A DNA stretch of 37,159 bases from an uncultured Pelagibacteraceae bacterium (GTDB taxonomy: Bacteria; Pseudomonadota; Alphaproteobacteria; Pelagibacterales; AG-422-B15), in assembly GCA_902533965.1 (NCBI GenBank), contig CACANZ010000001.1, forward strand, positions 1 through 37,159, given 5' to 3'. Numbering within the stretch: the stretch's first letter is position 1; every line of letters begins with the position of its first letter. Shown here in pieces: positions 25,277 to 33,497 of the stretch. Both the position numbers and the translations under genes were made by a program. Below the pieces are notes generated by a model. The model was not told the origin of the DNA and ran no database searches. It saw only the letters and a program-made list of their open reading frames with translations.

Positions 25277-26089
25277 TCAGCCGTTATCCTCTTCATTATA
25301 ATTACGAGCAATAATAGCTCCTAAACCAGGGAAATATCTTGATATATATAATGCTATTTTTGGAAAGCTTATTCTAGGAACAATATAAGCTTCTCTTTTA
25401 TTTGCCTCTATTGATTTAATAATCATTTCTGAGGCTTTATCCAAATCCATACCTTGACTTTCATGGCCTCTATCATTAGCGCCATAAGGAGTGCCGTCTC
25501 CAGTTAGGGCCTTCATACCTATCTCAGTGTTAACAAATCCCGGAGCGACAGTATTAACTTTAATATTATGTTCATGAACTTCAGCTCGAAGTGAGTCCAT
25601 AAAACCGTGCAATGCATGTTTTGATGAAGCATAAACACTTCTTTTTTTTGATCCAAATTTTCCAGACAAACTGGTGTTCGTTACTATCTGGCCTTTTTTA
25701 TTTGATATCATTTGTGGAAGTAAACATTTAGTTAATTTAACAACAGAGAGAAAATTTAAATTCATAACTTGTGTATAAACATTAAAATCTGTTTCATTTG
25801 CCGTAGAATATGCAGATACTCCAGCATTATTAAAGAGTATATCTATTGAACCCACCTCACGGGTAACTCTATTAACTAAATCATCAATGGATTCCAACTT
25901 TGAGAGATCGTGATCAAAAATATGTGCCTTTGCATTTCCACATTCTTTTTTTACTTCCTCTAATTTGTCTCTATTTCGCGCAGTTAATATTACTTCTGCA
26001 CCTAATTTTGATAACTTAATCGCGACTGATCGACCGATACCAGATGAAGCACCCGTAACCCATATTCTTTTATTATGAAAATAGCTCAT
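25277..26089 (-). CDS. SDR family oxidoreductase
   Basis: 270 aa from the ATG at 26089 (MSYFHNKRI). TGASSGIGRS binds NADP, consistent with TARNRDK after strand 2; NNAGVSAYS, the serine in TNTSLSGKFG and YASSKHALHG complete the catalytic set. The C-terminus carries a hydrophobic stretch (ISFPKIALYISRYFPGLGAI) that may touch the membrane, as in DHRS7-like lipid reductases. Substrate unknown. The GNAT gene starts 22 bp away on the other strand. Confidence 0.86.
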   Translation of the reverse strand: MSYFHNKRIWVTGASSGIGRSVAIKLSKLGAEVILTARNRDKLEEVKKECGNAKAHIFDHDLSKLESIDDLVNRVTREVGSIDILFNNAGVSAYSTANETDFNVYTQVMNLNFLSVVKLTKCLLPQMISNKKGQIVTNTSLSGKFGSKKRSVYASSKHALHGFMDSLRAEVHEHNIKVNTVAPGFVNTEIGMKALTGDGTPYGANDRGHESQGMDLDKASEMIIKSIEANKREAYIVPRISFPKIALYISRYFPGLGAIIARNYNEEDNG

Positions 26090-26110
26090 AGAATTATATA
26101 ATCTAACATT

Positions 26111-26584
26111 ATGCAACTAAGACTAGCAAGAAATAAAGACGGAAATCAAATAATCAACTTAATCAAAAGATGTTTTAATGATTATAAAAATTGCTACCTT
26201 GATGTAGACAACGACTCTCCAGAGTTAAGAAATATCTATTCTTACTTTAAAAATAAAAAAGGAAAGTTCTGGGTGTATGTTGATAAAAACAAAATTATCG
26301 GATGCATGGGCTATCTACCACATGAAAAAAATAACTTAGAAATACATAAGCTATACATAGATAAAAATTATCGAATGAGAGGCTTGGCAAAAAAACTAAT
26401 GTCAAGGATTGAGAGTATCGCAAAGAAATATAAAAAAAGAAAGATAGTGCTATGGACTGATACTAGATTTAAGGAAGCTCACCAAATGTATAAAAAATTA
26501 GATTACAAAAAAATGTCGAAAACAAGAAAGTTAAATGACATAAGCAACACAACCGAATATGCCTTCCAAAAAGTAATTAATTAG
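26111..26584 (+). CDS. GNAT-family N-acetyltransferase
   Basis: 157 aa. The acetyl-CoA site is visible as LYIDKNYRMRGLAKKLM, matching the R/Q-x-x-G-x-G/A pattern, and HQMYKKLDYKKM ends the fold. The acceptor is not predictable. It is very rich in lysine. The 3' end overlaps the convergent ABC permease by 8 bp. Confidence 0.82.
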   Translation: MQLRLARNKDGNQIINLIKRCFNDYKNCYLDVDNDSPELRNIYSYFKNKKGKFWVYVDKNKIIGCMGYLPHEKNNLEIHKLYIDKNYRMRGLAKKLMSRIESIAKKYKKRKIVLWTDTRFKEAHQMYKKLDYKKMSKTRKLNDISNTTEYAFQKVIN

Positions 26585-27260
26585 CTTTAACTGTCCCAAA
26601 TTTTCGCTCCGCTAACCCAACAGCTAAAACTATAATGAAGTTAATAATTAAATATATTGATCCAGCTACTAAAAATATTTCAACAGGTGCATAGGTTTTT
26701 GAGATTATAGTTCTAGCTATTCCAGTAATTTCCATAAGCGTGATAATTGATATCAATGAACTGGCTTTAACCATTAATATCAATTCATTACCATAAGCTG
26801 GCAATGCTTGTCGTACAGTAATTGGTAGTGTAATTAATAAAAATGTCTTAATTTTATTTAGTCCTAATGCTCCAGATGCTTCTATAAAATTTTTTGACAC
26901 AGACAGGATACCACCACGAATTATTTCTGAGGAGTAAGCACCAGTACTGATAGTCAGTGTAATGATACCACACCAATATGGCTCTTTTAATATTGGCCAC
27001 AATATACTTTCTCGAATAAATGAAAATTGACCAAGACCATAATAAACAAAATACAACTGCAGTAACAGAGGTGTCCCCCTAATTAAATAAACAAAATAAT
27101 AAGCAGGAATTGACATTGATTTTCTTCCAGAAATTCTCATCAAAGCCACGATTATAGCTAATACAAGTCCAAGTGCTGTTGAAATAGAAACAACTTGTAA
27201 TGTAAGAGGAATACCCTCAATTATTTTAAAAAATGACTCATACATTAATTCAAATCTCAT
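26577..27260 (-). CDS. Polar amino-acid ABC transporter permease, HisM-like
   Basis: 227-aa inner-membrane permease with five or so helices. The EAA loop is EASGALGLNKIKTFLLITLP, which docks the ATPase, and YLIRGTPLLLQLYFVYYGL is the HisM/GlnP-family signature. It couples through ATGA (27257-27260) to the second permease. The permease pair plus the binding protein at 28038 form an importer for basic or polar amino acids. Confidence 0.9.
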   Translation of the reverse strand: MRFELMYESFFKIIEGIPLTLQVVSISTALGLVLAIIVALMRISGRKSMSIPAYYFVYLIRGTPLLLQLYFVYYGLGQFSFIRESILWPILKEPYWCGIITLTISTGAYSSEIIRGGILSVSKNFIEASGALGLNKIKTFLLITLPITVRQALPAYGNELILMVKASSLISIITLMEITGIARTIISKTYAPVEIFLVAGSIYLIINFIIVLAVGLAERKFGTVKAN

Positions 27261-27970
27261 AGCACCCCCTTAGACACAAAGCCTTTAGAATAGGTATTTT
27301 CAGCCTTATCAAATAAAATGTTAGAAAGCCTGGTGATTACCAAATACAGAATAATAGCAGCTGTATAAAATATAAATGGTTCGTGTGTCGAGCCCGCCGC
27401 AATACGCGACTGTCGCATAATTTCAACTAACCCTGTAACACTTATGAGTGCCGTATCTTTTAGTGTGATTTGCCATACATTACCAATACCTGGCAGCGCA
27501 ATTCTTGCAACTTGTGGGAATATTACTCTTCCATAGAAACCATATCCATTTAATCCAAGTGTTTTGCCTGCCTCAAACTGCCCTTTATGAACGGAGTTAA
27601 CCGCGCCTCGAATGACTTCAGTAGAATAAGCCCCTGAAATTGCACCGACAGCAATTGTACCAATTGTAAATGCATTCAGTTCAATATAGCCATCATATCC
27701 AAAAATTTTAGCAATATACATAACTGCGCCGCTGCCACCAAAAAAAAGAAGATATATAACTAAAAGCTCAGGTATTCCTCTTATTATTGTTGTGTATGTA
27801 TTTGCTATTATTTTTAGAATAAAAATATTTGATAGTTTACATGCAGCAAAAATAATTCCAATCAGAATACCTAATAGTAAAGATGACGCACTTACAAGAA
27901 CTGTCATCAGTGCACCCATAAGCATTTCATCTCCCCATCCAGATGAACCAAAGGAAAATACTTCAAACAT
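27257..27970 (-). CDS. Polar amino-acid ABC transporter permease, HisQ-like
   Basis: 237 aa, partner of the HisM-like permease. TIIRGIPELLVIYLLFFGG is the family signature and EAGKTLGLNGYGFYGRVIFP the EAA loop. IGNVWQITLKDTALISVTGL matches the HisQ/ArtQ group. It starts 67 bp after the binding-protein stop, across a strong terminator, so it is likely expressed at a lower level than the binding protein. Confidence 0.9.
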   Translation of the reverse strand: MFEVFSFGSSGWGDEMLMGALMTVLVSASSLLLGILIGIIFAACKLSNIFILKIIANTYTTIIRGIPELLVIYLLFFGGSGAVMYIAKIFGYDGYIELNAFTIGTIAVGAISGAYSTEVIRGAVNSVHKGQFEAGKTLGLNGYGFYGRVIFPQVARIALPGIGNVWQITLKDTALISVTGLVEIMRQSRIAAGSTHEPFIFYTAAIILYLVITRLSNILFDKAENTYSKGFVSKGVL

Positions 27971-27984
27971 ATTTATTTATATAA

Positions 27985-28018
27985 AAAAAAACGGCTGAGT
28001 ATTAGTCAGCCGTTTTTT
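27985..28018. terminator. Intergenic terminator/attenuator inside the ABC operon
   Basis: CGGCTGA (27992-27998) and TCAGCCG (28006-28012) form a perfect 7-bp stem with a 7-nt loop, flanked by an A-run on one side and a T-run on the other. It works on both strands on paper; on the minus strand it immediately follows the binding-protein stop. Partial read-through would explain more binding protein than permease. Confidence 0.85.
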
Positions 28019-28037
28019 TACGTTATTAATTTCAAAA

Positions 28038-28871
28038 TTACGGCGCTAGGTCTTTACCAAACCATTGCATTGATATTTTAGAAATTGTTCCATCTGCAGC
28101 AGCATCAGCTATTGCTTTATCAAACATCGCTTTAAGATCAGCGTCTCCTTGTCTGATACCTGCGCCAACACCTTCACCTAAAAGTCCTCCAAATACATTT
28201 GGACCAAAAGTTACTACATTAGAACCACCCGAAGTTTCCATAAATGCTTCTGCTGTTCCGACATCACATAACATTGCATCTATTCTACCAGCCGCAAGAT
28301 CAAGATTCATTTCATCTTGTGTTGGATAAACCTTTAAGTTTGAATCTAAGTATTTATTTGCAAAATCCTCGTGGATTGTTGCAACAGTTACTCCAATATT
28401 CATGCCTTTCATTGCATTGTTTAACGCACTTATAGTTCCAGAAGTAGCACTGCTATCATCATCAAGATTTAAGTTTTTTGCAGAAGTAAAAGTGCTTAAT
28501 GGTGAACTATTAAGTGTGAAAAATCTAGCTGGTTCTGTCATGTAAGCTTTAGAAAAACTAATTGTTTTTTTTCTTTCTTCAGTTACTGACATACCTGCCA
28601 TGATTACATCATATTTCCCATTTACTAATGCAGGAATGATTCCATCCCAGTCCTGTTGAACGAACTCACATTCAGCATTCATTCTTTTACATAGATCTCT
28701 TGCAAGATCTAACTCAGCGCCAACAAGATTTCCTGATGCATCTGTAAAGTTCCATGGCTCGTATGCGCCTTCCGTCCCAATTCTAATTTTTGACCAATGA
28801 CCGTCAGCAAATGCCATTGTGGATATGGCGCTTATTGCCAATCCAATTATTAATAATTTTAAATTTTTCAC
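28038..28871 (-). CDS. Periplasmic amino-acid-binding protein of an ABC importer
   Basis: 277 aa. The signal peptide MKNLKLLIIGLAISAISTMA is followed by FADG, with cleavage likely after AFA at residue 22. The mature part shows IGTEGAYEPWNF, the binding arginine in MSVTEERKKTISFS and the acidic ligand region in DEMNLDLAAGRIDAML, as in the lysine/arginine/ornithine or octopine group. It should bind a basic or polar L-amino acid. It is the first gene of the importer; the ATPase gene is not in the window. Confidence 0.92.
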   Translation of the reverse strand: MKNLKLLIIGLAISAISTMAFADGHWSKIRIGTEGAYEPWNFTDASGNLVGAELDLARDLCKRMNAECEFVQQDWDGIIPALVNGKYDVIMAGMSVTEERKKTISFSKAYMTEPARFFTLNSSPLSTFTSAKNLNLDDDSSATSGTISALNNAMKGMNIGVTVATIHEDFANKYLDSNLKVYPTQDEMNLDLAAGRIDAMLCDVGTAEAFMETSGGSNVVTFGPNVFGGLLGEGVGAGIRQGDADLKAMFDKAIADAAADGTISKISMQWFGKDLAP

Positions 28872-28955
28872 TAAATTTCCTCCAATTTGAAATAAACAGA
28901 GGCTTAGGGTCTATTAAAATTACTAAATGAGCAAGAAAAATGTTAGTTTTACTTA

Positions 28956-29183
28956 TTATTTTTGAAGTCTATTCCAAAGATATATAATGATTGCTACAGA
29001 AATTATACCCACAACACCCTCACTTCCTAGTTGGTTAATTAGGCCTACCAAGTTCTGAGTAATATTTTTTCCTAAAAAAGGTGATGATGGTCCAAAGAGT
29101 ACCTCCAAAATTATAGCTATTGCTATCAACAATAAGCCAAAATCAATGATTTCTCTTAATATTTGCTTAATTCTTGAGATCAT
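28956..29183 (-). CDS. Small two-helix membrane protein, paralog of the next gene
   Basis: 75 aa with two hydrophobic segments (about 14-30 and 57-70) separated by GPSSPFLGKNITQNLVGLIN. It clearly aligns with the 71-aa protein at 29236-29451, sharing the pattern PF-x-G-x-x-I-x-x-N-(I/L)-V-x-L-(V/I)-NQLG-x-(A/E)-GVVG-(L/I)-I. No known family comes to mind. Its GGAGGTGA ribosome-binding site lies about 14 nt upstream of the ATG, and the whole site is locked in a hairpin, which suggests regulated translation. Confidence 0.7.
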   Translation of the reverse strand: MISRIKQILREIIDFGLLLIAIAIILEVLFGPSSPFLGKNITQNLVGLINQLGSEGVVGIISVAIIIYLWNRLQK

Positions 29184-29194
29184 ATTCTAATTTT

Positions 29195-29230
29195 TTATCA
29201 CCTCCCATGCGCAAACATAGGAAGTGATAA
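29195..29230 (-). promoter_or_regulatory. Hairpin sequestering the Shine-Dalgarno of the second small membrane gene
   Basis: Arms at 29195-29209 and 29216-29230 form a 15-bp stem on the minus-strand RNA (two U-G pairs, no mismatch) with a 6-nt loop. GGAGGTGA, the ribosome-binding site for the gene starting at 29183, is fully inside the 3' arm. No U-run follows, so it does not look like a terminator. It sits 5 bp past the stop of the first gene. Confidence 0.7.
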
Positions 29231-29235
29231 TATGT

Positions 29236-29451
29236 TTAATCCCTAAATAACCAGAGAATAACACCAACAGCAATTAATCCAACAACTCCGGCGTTTCCTA
29301 ATTGGTTCACAAGAGATACTATATTGCTAGCTATATTGCCAACAAATGGGATACTTCCTCCGCTTAGCAGGCCAACAACAATACCCAAAGCTAGCAGTGA
29401 AAGTCCAAGACTGGTTAGAGCCTTTATCGCGTTCTGTGCGTTTCTAATCAT
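29236..29451 (-). CDS. Small two-helix membrane protein, paralog of the previous gene
   Basis: 71 aa with two hydrophobic segments (about 13-30 and 53-68) around GGSIPFVGNIASNIVSLVNQ. The ATG at 29451 has a very strong ribosome-binding site (AGGGGGA, 5 nt upstream). The glycine-rich helices and short loops recall holin- or pore-like peptides, but no family is recognised. It and its paralog at 28956 form a tandem duplication between the ABC operon and the FAD hydroxylase. Upstream, GTACTA-tatt-TAGTAC (29486-29501) is an operator-like palindrome. Confidence 0.7.
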   Translation of the reverse strand: MIRNAQNAIKALTSLGLSLLALGIVVGLLSGGSIPFVGNIASNIVSLVNQLGNAGVVGLIAVGVILWLFRD

Positions 29452-29485
29452 AACTTTCCCCCTCGTTATGTTAATTTAGATAGCA

Positions 29486-29501
29486 GTACTATATTTAGTA
29501 C
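29486..29501. promoter_or_regulatory. Operator-like palindrome upstream of the small membrane-protein pair
   Basis: GTACTA and TAGTAC flank a 4-bp spacer, 35 bp upstream of the 29451 start, in a region that otherwise has no gene (29452-29642). It could bind a dimeric repressor near the promoter. In AT-rich DNA such short palindromes also arise by chance. Confidence 0.3.
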
Positions 29502-29642
29502 ATAAATGAACAGTATATTCAAAATATGGTAAAACAAGTTTCTTTTATAATTTAAGTAATTGAATTTATTTGATTTTTTTTAATATTTTTAAAAATGTTA
29601 CATTTATACAACATTTTTTTTTACATCTGCGCGGTGCTGATT

Positions 29643-31169
29643 CTATTCAATCTGTATTAATAGCTCAGATGCAAGTTTATTAATATTTAACTCTTTTGAT
29701 GAAATTCCATAGATCTTTTTATCTGGTCTAATAATTATTTCACCTGTTTCTAAATAGTCGGACAACTCGGGGCCAATATTAAAATTAGAATAGTCAAAGA
29801 TAAATCTAAAATTTAGGTTAATTAATTTTTTATAAATATCCTCATTTAATTCATTTCTTACATCTTTTTTCGAAAATATTGCAAAACAGTTTCCAACCAT
29901 TTTATCTAAGTAAGCAATACCTTGTTTATCAGTAATCTCTCTATTAGAAAGTCTTCTGTTAATGATCATTTCATTCTGTGAATGACTAAAAATGCCTTTT
30001 TTTGAATCTTTTTCTTCAATATTGTTATTTCTCCCAAACGCCTGGTCTCTAGCCTCTGGGGCGATTGCCTCCTCTAATGGCATATTTTTCTGAAATGCTA
30101 TAGATAGTGAATCAATCAATTGACCAAGTGCAATAGATGATTTTATTGTTTGCTTTATTGGTTGAGCTCTTTCTAAATCATAAGAAAGTAATAGATTTTT
30201 GTTGCAATTAAAATTAACAACCAAATTAATTTTCCATATTAGATTTATTATATCTCTAATTCCAGTATTTAGTCCTTGACTTGCATAGGGTGGCATTTGA
30301 TAGGCAGTGTCACTTATTAAAAAAACATTGTTTTTTTGAAAAGTATTAGCAAAAGATCCTTTGAAATTTTGAATAGATATATTTTCAATCTCATACTGAC
30401 TAGGTTCTATCCATTTTGAAATTAAGTTTTGGATATTTTTTTTTTGAGTAATTTTTTGGTGTTGTTCACCTGTTAGTAATTGAAATTCAAACCTATGTCT
30501 TCTCTTTGAAAGAGAAATATAAGAAGTAGGTCTTTTATTGTCGCAAATTTGCCTAAAAACATTTTCTAAACTATTTTCATTCTTTAGCAATATATCGACA
30601 AGAAGCCAATTTTTTGAGTACCTTTGATCAATGGATTCAATATCTAATTTATTTCTTACAAAAGAATTTGCACCATCGCATGCAATTAAGTAAAGGGCTT
30701 CAAAATGTTTTAATTTGTTACCACTTTTTGTATCAAGTCCCACTTTATTATCATTTAAACTAAAGTTGATAAGTTCATTATCAAATAGTAAATCTATATT
30801 TTCATCAGCCTTACATTTTTCTCTTATTATTTTTTCAATCTCTGGCTGAAAAAAAGTACAAACGGAAGGAAAGTCATTATCAGTGTGTAATACTGGATTA
30901 CGTTGGATCACTTTTCCATTAGTAAGCACAATGTCAGTAAAATCTGGTTTATTTAAAAATACTTTTAGAGCATCGTATAAACCAACATTTTCCAGTAATC
31001 GTAAACTTTCATCATCAAATGATACAGCTTTTGAGGAAAATTCAGTGTCCGATTTTGACTCAATAACTAGTGTTCTAAGATTGTATTGGCTACATACTTT
31101 TGCACAGATTTGTCCAATTAGTCCGAAACCAACAATTGCAACATCAAATTGATTAATATTACTAGTCAA
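29643..31169 (-). CDS. FAD-dependent aromatic hydroxylase-like monooxygenase (MhpA type)
   Basis: 508 aa from a TTG at 31169, chosen because AGGAG stands 6 nt upstream and the protein then starts MTSNINQFDVAIVGFGLIGQ. GFGLIG binds FAD, and SDTAYQMPPYASQGLNTGIR matches the second FAD motif of the MhpA/PheA hydroxylase group. These enzymes use NAD(P)H and O2 to hydroxylate phenolic acids. The ring substrate is unknown and no ring-cleavage gene is adjacent. It is divergent from the amidinotransferase across 93 bp. Confidence 0.82.
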   Translation of the reverse strand: MTSNINQFDVAIVGFGLIGQICAKVCSQYNLRTLVIESKSDTEFSSKAVSFDDESLRLLENVGLYDALKVFLNKPDFTDIVLTNGKVIQRNPVLHTDNDFPSVCTFFQPEIEKIIREKCKADENIDLLFDNELINFSLNDNKVGLDTKSGNKLKHFEALYLIACDGANSFVRNKLDIESIDQRYSKNWLLVDILLKNENSLENVFRQICDNKRPTSYISLSKRRHRFEFQLLTGEQHQKITQKKNIQNLISKWIEPSQYEIENISIQNFKGSFANTFQKNNVFLISDTAYQMPPYASQGLNTGIRDIINLIWKINLVVNFNCNKNLLLSYDLERAQPIKQTIKSSIALGQLIDSLSIAFQKNMPLEEAIAPEARDQAFGRNNNIEEKDSKKGIFSHSQNEMIINRRLSNREITDKQGIAYLDKMVGNCFAIFSKKDVRNELNEDIYKKLINLNFRFIFDYSNFNIGPELSDYLETGEIIIRPDKKIYGISSKELNINKLASELLIQIE

Positions 31170-31262
31170 AATAACTCCTAGATAATGAAATCGCTTGACT
31201 CTTACTTTCAATTTAGTTTGAATTCAAGCCATTATTTAATTTGATAAAAAAGATTTGAAATC

Positions 31263-32366
31263 GTGAAAATAGTAAATTCATGGAATGAGTGGGATCCTCT
31301 AAAACACATAATTGTTGGAAGAGCAGATAATTGTTGCATTGCTCCAGTTGAGCCTGCAATGGCCCCAAAAATTCCTGAAGACTCTGACATGAAAGGCCAA
31401 TTTGGACCAAGGCCACAACATACAATTGATAGAGCAAATTATTTACTTGATAATTTCTCTGATATTTTAGAAAAAAGAGGAATAAAAGTAGATCGTCCAT
31501 CTCCATTAGATTTCAATCAGAAAATTGGTACCCCAGATTGGAGTATAGAAACAATGTTTGGCTGTATGCCTCCTCGAGATGTTATACTTACTTTAGGTAG
31601 TGAGATGCTGGAAGCTACGATGTCATTTCGTTCAAGATGGTTTGAATATTTATGTTATCGACCGCTATTACAAAGTTTTTTTGACCAAGACCCAGAAATG
31701 AAATGGGAAACTGCTCCAAAACCAAGGTTAACAAATAAATCATATAGGGATAATTATCTTGCAGATGAAATAACAATAGAACAAAGATACGAATGGGTTG
31801 CCGATAAAAAGTTTGTTACTACTGAAGAAGAACCACTATTTGATGCAGCCGATGTGTTAAGAATGGGCAAAGATTTATTTATTCAACACGGGTTCACAAC
31901 GAACTTAAAAGGCATTGATTGGATAAAAAGACACTTTCCAGACCAACGTATTCATGTACTAAATTTCCCAACTGATCCTTTTCCAACACATATTGACGCC
32001 ACATTTACGCCATTGAGGCCAGGATTGATATTAAATAATCCTGAAAGAAGACTACCAGATGAACAAAGAAAAATTTTTCATGATAATGACTGGGAAATAG
32101 TCGATGCCGCTAGACCCGCTCACAATTCTCCTCCTCCATTATGCTATTCAAGCGTATGGCTAAGCATGAACGTTCTTATGCTAGATCCAAAAACAGTTTG
32201 CGTTGAAGAAACTGAAGTTCACCAGATGGATCAACTAGATAAGTTAAATTTCGAAGTTGTTCCGGTTCCTTTCAGGGATGCTTATCCATTTGGTGGCGCT
32301 TTACACTGCGCAACAACTGATGTTTATCGTGAAAGTAGTCAGGAAGATTACTTTACAAAACAATAA
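31263..32366 (+). CDS. L-arginine:glycine amidinotransferase-like protein
   Basis: 367 aa, GTG start. The fold and motifs match eukaryotic GATM closely: FDAADVLRMGKD (193-204, D197), THIDATFTPLRPG (242-254, H243) and GGALHCATTDVYR (344-356, C349) hold the catalytic Asp, His and Cys. It should transfer the amidino group of arginine to an amine; glycine gives guanidinoacetate, but related bacterial enzymes use inosamine phosphates or hydroxy compounds. No guanidinoacetate methyltransferase is evident nearby. It is divergent from the FAD hydroxylase and ends 3 bp before the rodA stop. Confidence 0.88.
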   Translation: MKIVNSWNEWDPLKHIIVGRADNCCIAPVEPAMAPKIPEDSDMKGQFGPRPQHTIDRANYLLDNFSDILEKRGIKVDRPSPLDFNQKIGTPDWSIETMFGCMPPRDVILTLGSEMLEATMSFRSRWFEYLCYRPLLQSFFDQDPEMKWETAPKPRLTNKSYRDNYLADEITIEQRYEWVADKKFVTTEEEPLFDAADVLRMGKDLFIQHGFTTNLKGIDWIKRHFPDQRIHVLNFPTDPFPTHIDATFTPLRPGLILNNPERRLPDEQRKIFHDNDWEIVDAARPAHNSPPPLCYSSVWLSMNVLMLDPKTVCVEETEVHQMDQLDKLNFEVVPVPFRDAYPFGGALHCATTDVYRESSQEDYFTKQ

Positions 32367-32369
32367 TTT

Positions 32370-33497
32370 TTAATAATTTGTTTTCTCGATTATGATGTTT
32401 CGATTAATATAACAATTCATTAAAAGTCCAAACCCAAACATAACTGCTAACATCGAACTCCCTCCATAGGATATAAATGGAAGTGGAACTCCTACTACTG
32501 GAAGCAAGCCTGTGACCATTCCAATATTTACAAAAACGTAAATGAAAAATACATTACATACTCCTAAAGATAAATATTTACTAAATAAGCTGCGACTTTT
32601 TAGTGCAAGACGAATAGAATTTATAATTAAGGCTGCATATATAAATAATAAAAGTAATGTCCCTATAAAACCAAATTCCTCACCTAACATTGTAAATATG
32701 AAATCTGTTTGCATTTCAGGAAGAAAGTTTAGATGGCTCTGAGTACCTTCCATGTAACCTTTCCCAAAAATACCGCCAGAGCCAAGAGCAATTTTTGATT
32801 GCATTATGTGATATCCATTTCCAAGGGGATCACGTTCAGGATTGAAAAAAGTAAGCACTCTGTCTTTCTGATAATCTTTGAGATATTGCCACAATACTGG
32901 TAAAGAACATAAAACTGAAAGTACGCCTACTATAAAATATTTATAATTTAAACCTGAGATCCAAAAAAGACTTATTCCGCCGAGTAGAATTATCAGAGCT
33001 GTACCTAAATCTGGTTGTGTGATTACTAAGAATACTGGGACTAAAGTAATGATCAGTGGGATAGTCAAAGTCTTAATAAAACCACTATCATTATCTATTG
33101 AATGAAAATACTTAGCCAAAGCTAAGATTAAAGTATATTTAACAAACTCTGAAGGCTGTAGACTTATACCAGCTATGTTGATCCATCTAGTTGCACCGTT
33201 ACTCTCAATTCCAAAAAAAGGAATTATGGCCAGAGATATTATACTCAGGAAAAAAATTACATATGCATATCCAAATATTAATCTTAAATCAAAAAATACG
33301 ACTATAAAAAAGATAATTAATCCAAGTATAAATCTCTGAGAGTGCTTCAATGGCCACGAGTAAAAGTCACCATTAGAAATACTAAATAATGCGGCTAAAC
33401 CCACAAAAAATAATATAATTATTAAGCCCAATAGAGGATAATTGATACTTTGTAGCTTAGCAAAGGCTGAACTATACATATTATTTTGACTATACAT
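32370..33497 (-). CDS. rodA: Rod-shape peptidoglycan glycosyltransferase RodA
   Basis: 375 aa SEDS-family membrane protein with about ten helices. ISLQPSEFVKYTLILALAKY, TQPDLGTALIILLGG and a C-terminal GVPLPFISYGGSSMLAVMFG are the family signatures. It polymerises lipid II glycan chains during elongation, together with PBP2. It overlaps mrdA by 8 bp (33490-33497); an alternative ATG at codon 7 would remove the overlap. Confidence 0.95.
   Translation of the reverse strand: MYSQNNMYSSAFAKLQSINYPLLGLIIILFFVGLAALFSISNGDFYSWPLKHSQRFILGLIIFFIVVFFDLRLIFGYAYVIFFLSIISLAIIPFFGIESNGATRWINIAGISLQPSEFVKYTLILALAKYFHSIDNDSGFIKTLTIPLIITLVPVFLVITQPDLGTALIILLGGISLFWISGLNYKYFIVGVLSVLCSLPVLWQYLKDYQKDRVLTFFNPERDPLGNGYHIMQSKIALGSGGIFGKGYMEGTQSHLNFLPEMQTDFIFTMLGEEFGFIGTLLLLFIYAALIINSIRLALKSRSLFSKYLSLGVCNVFFIYVFVNIGMVTGLLPVVGVPLPFISYGGSSMLAVMFGFGLLMNCYINRNIIIEKTNY

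Noticed and set aside
31213..31506. Open frame of 97 codons on the minus strand.
   Set aside because: It is antisense to the start of the well-supported amidinotransferase, has low-complexity leucine/phenylalanine content and no family features.
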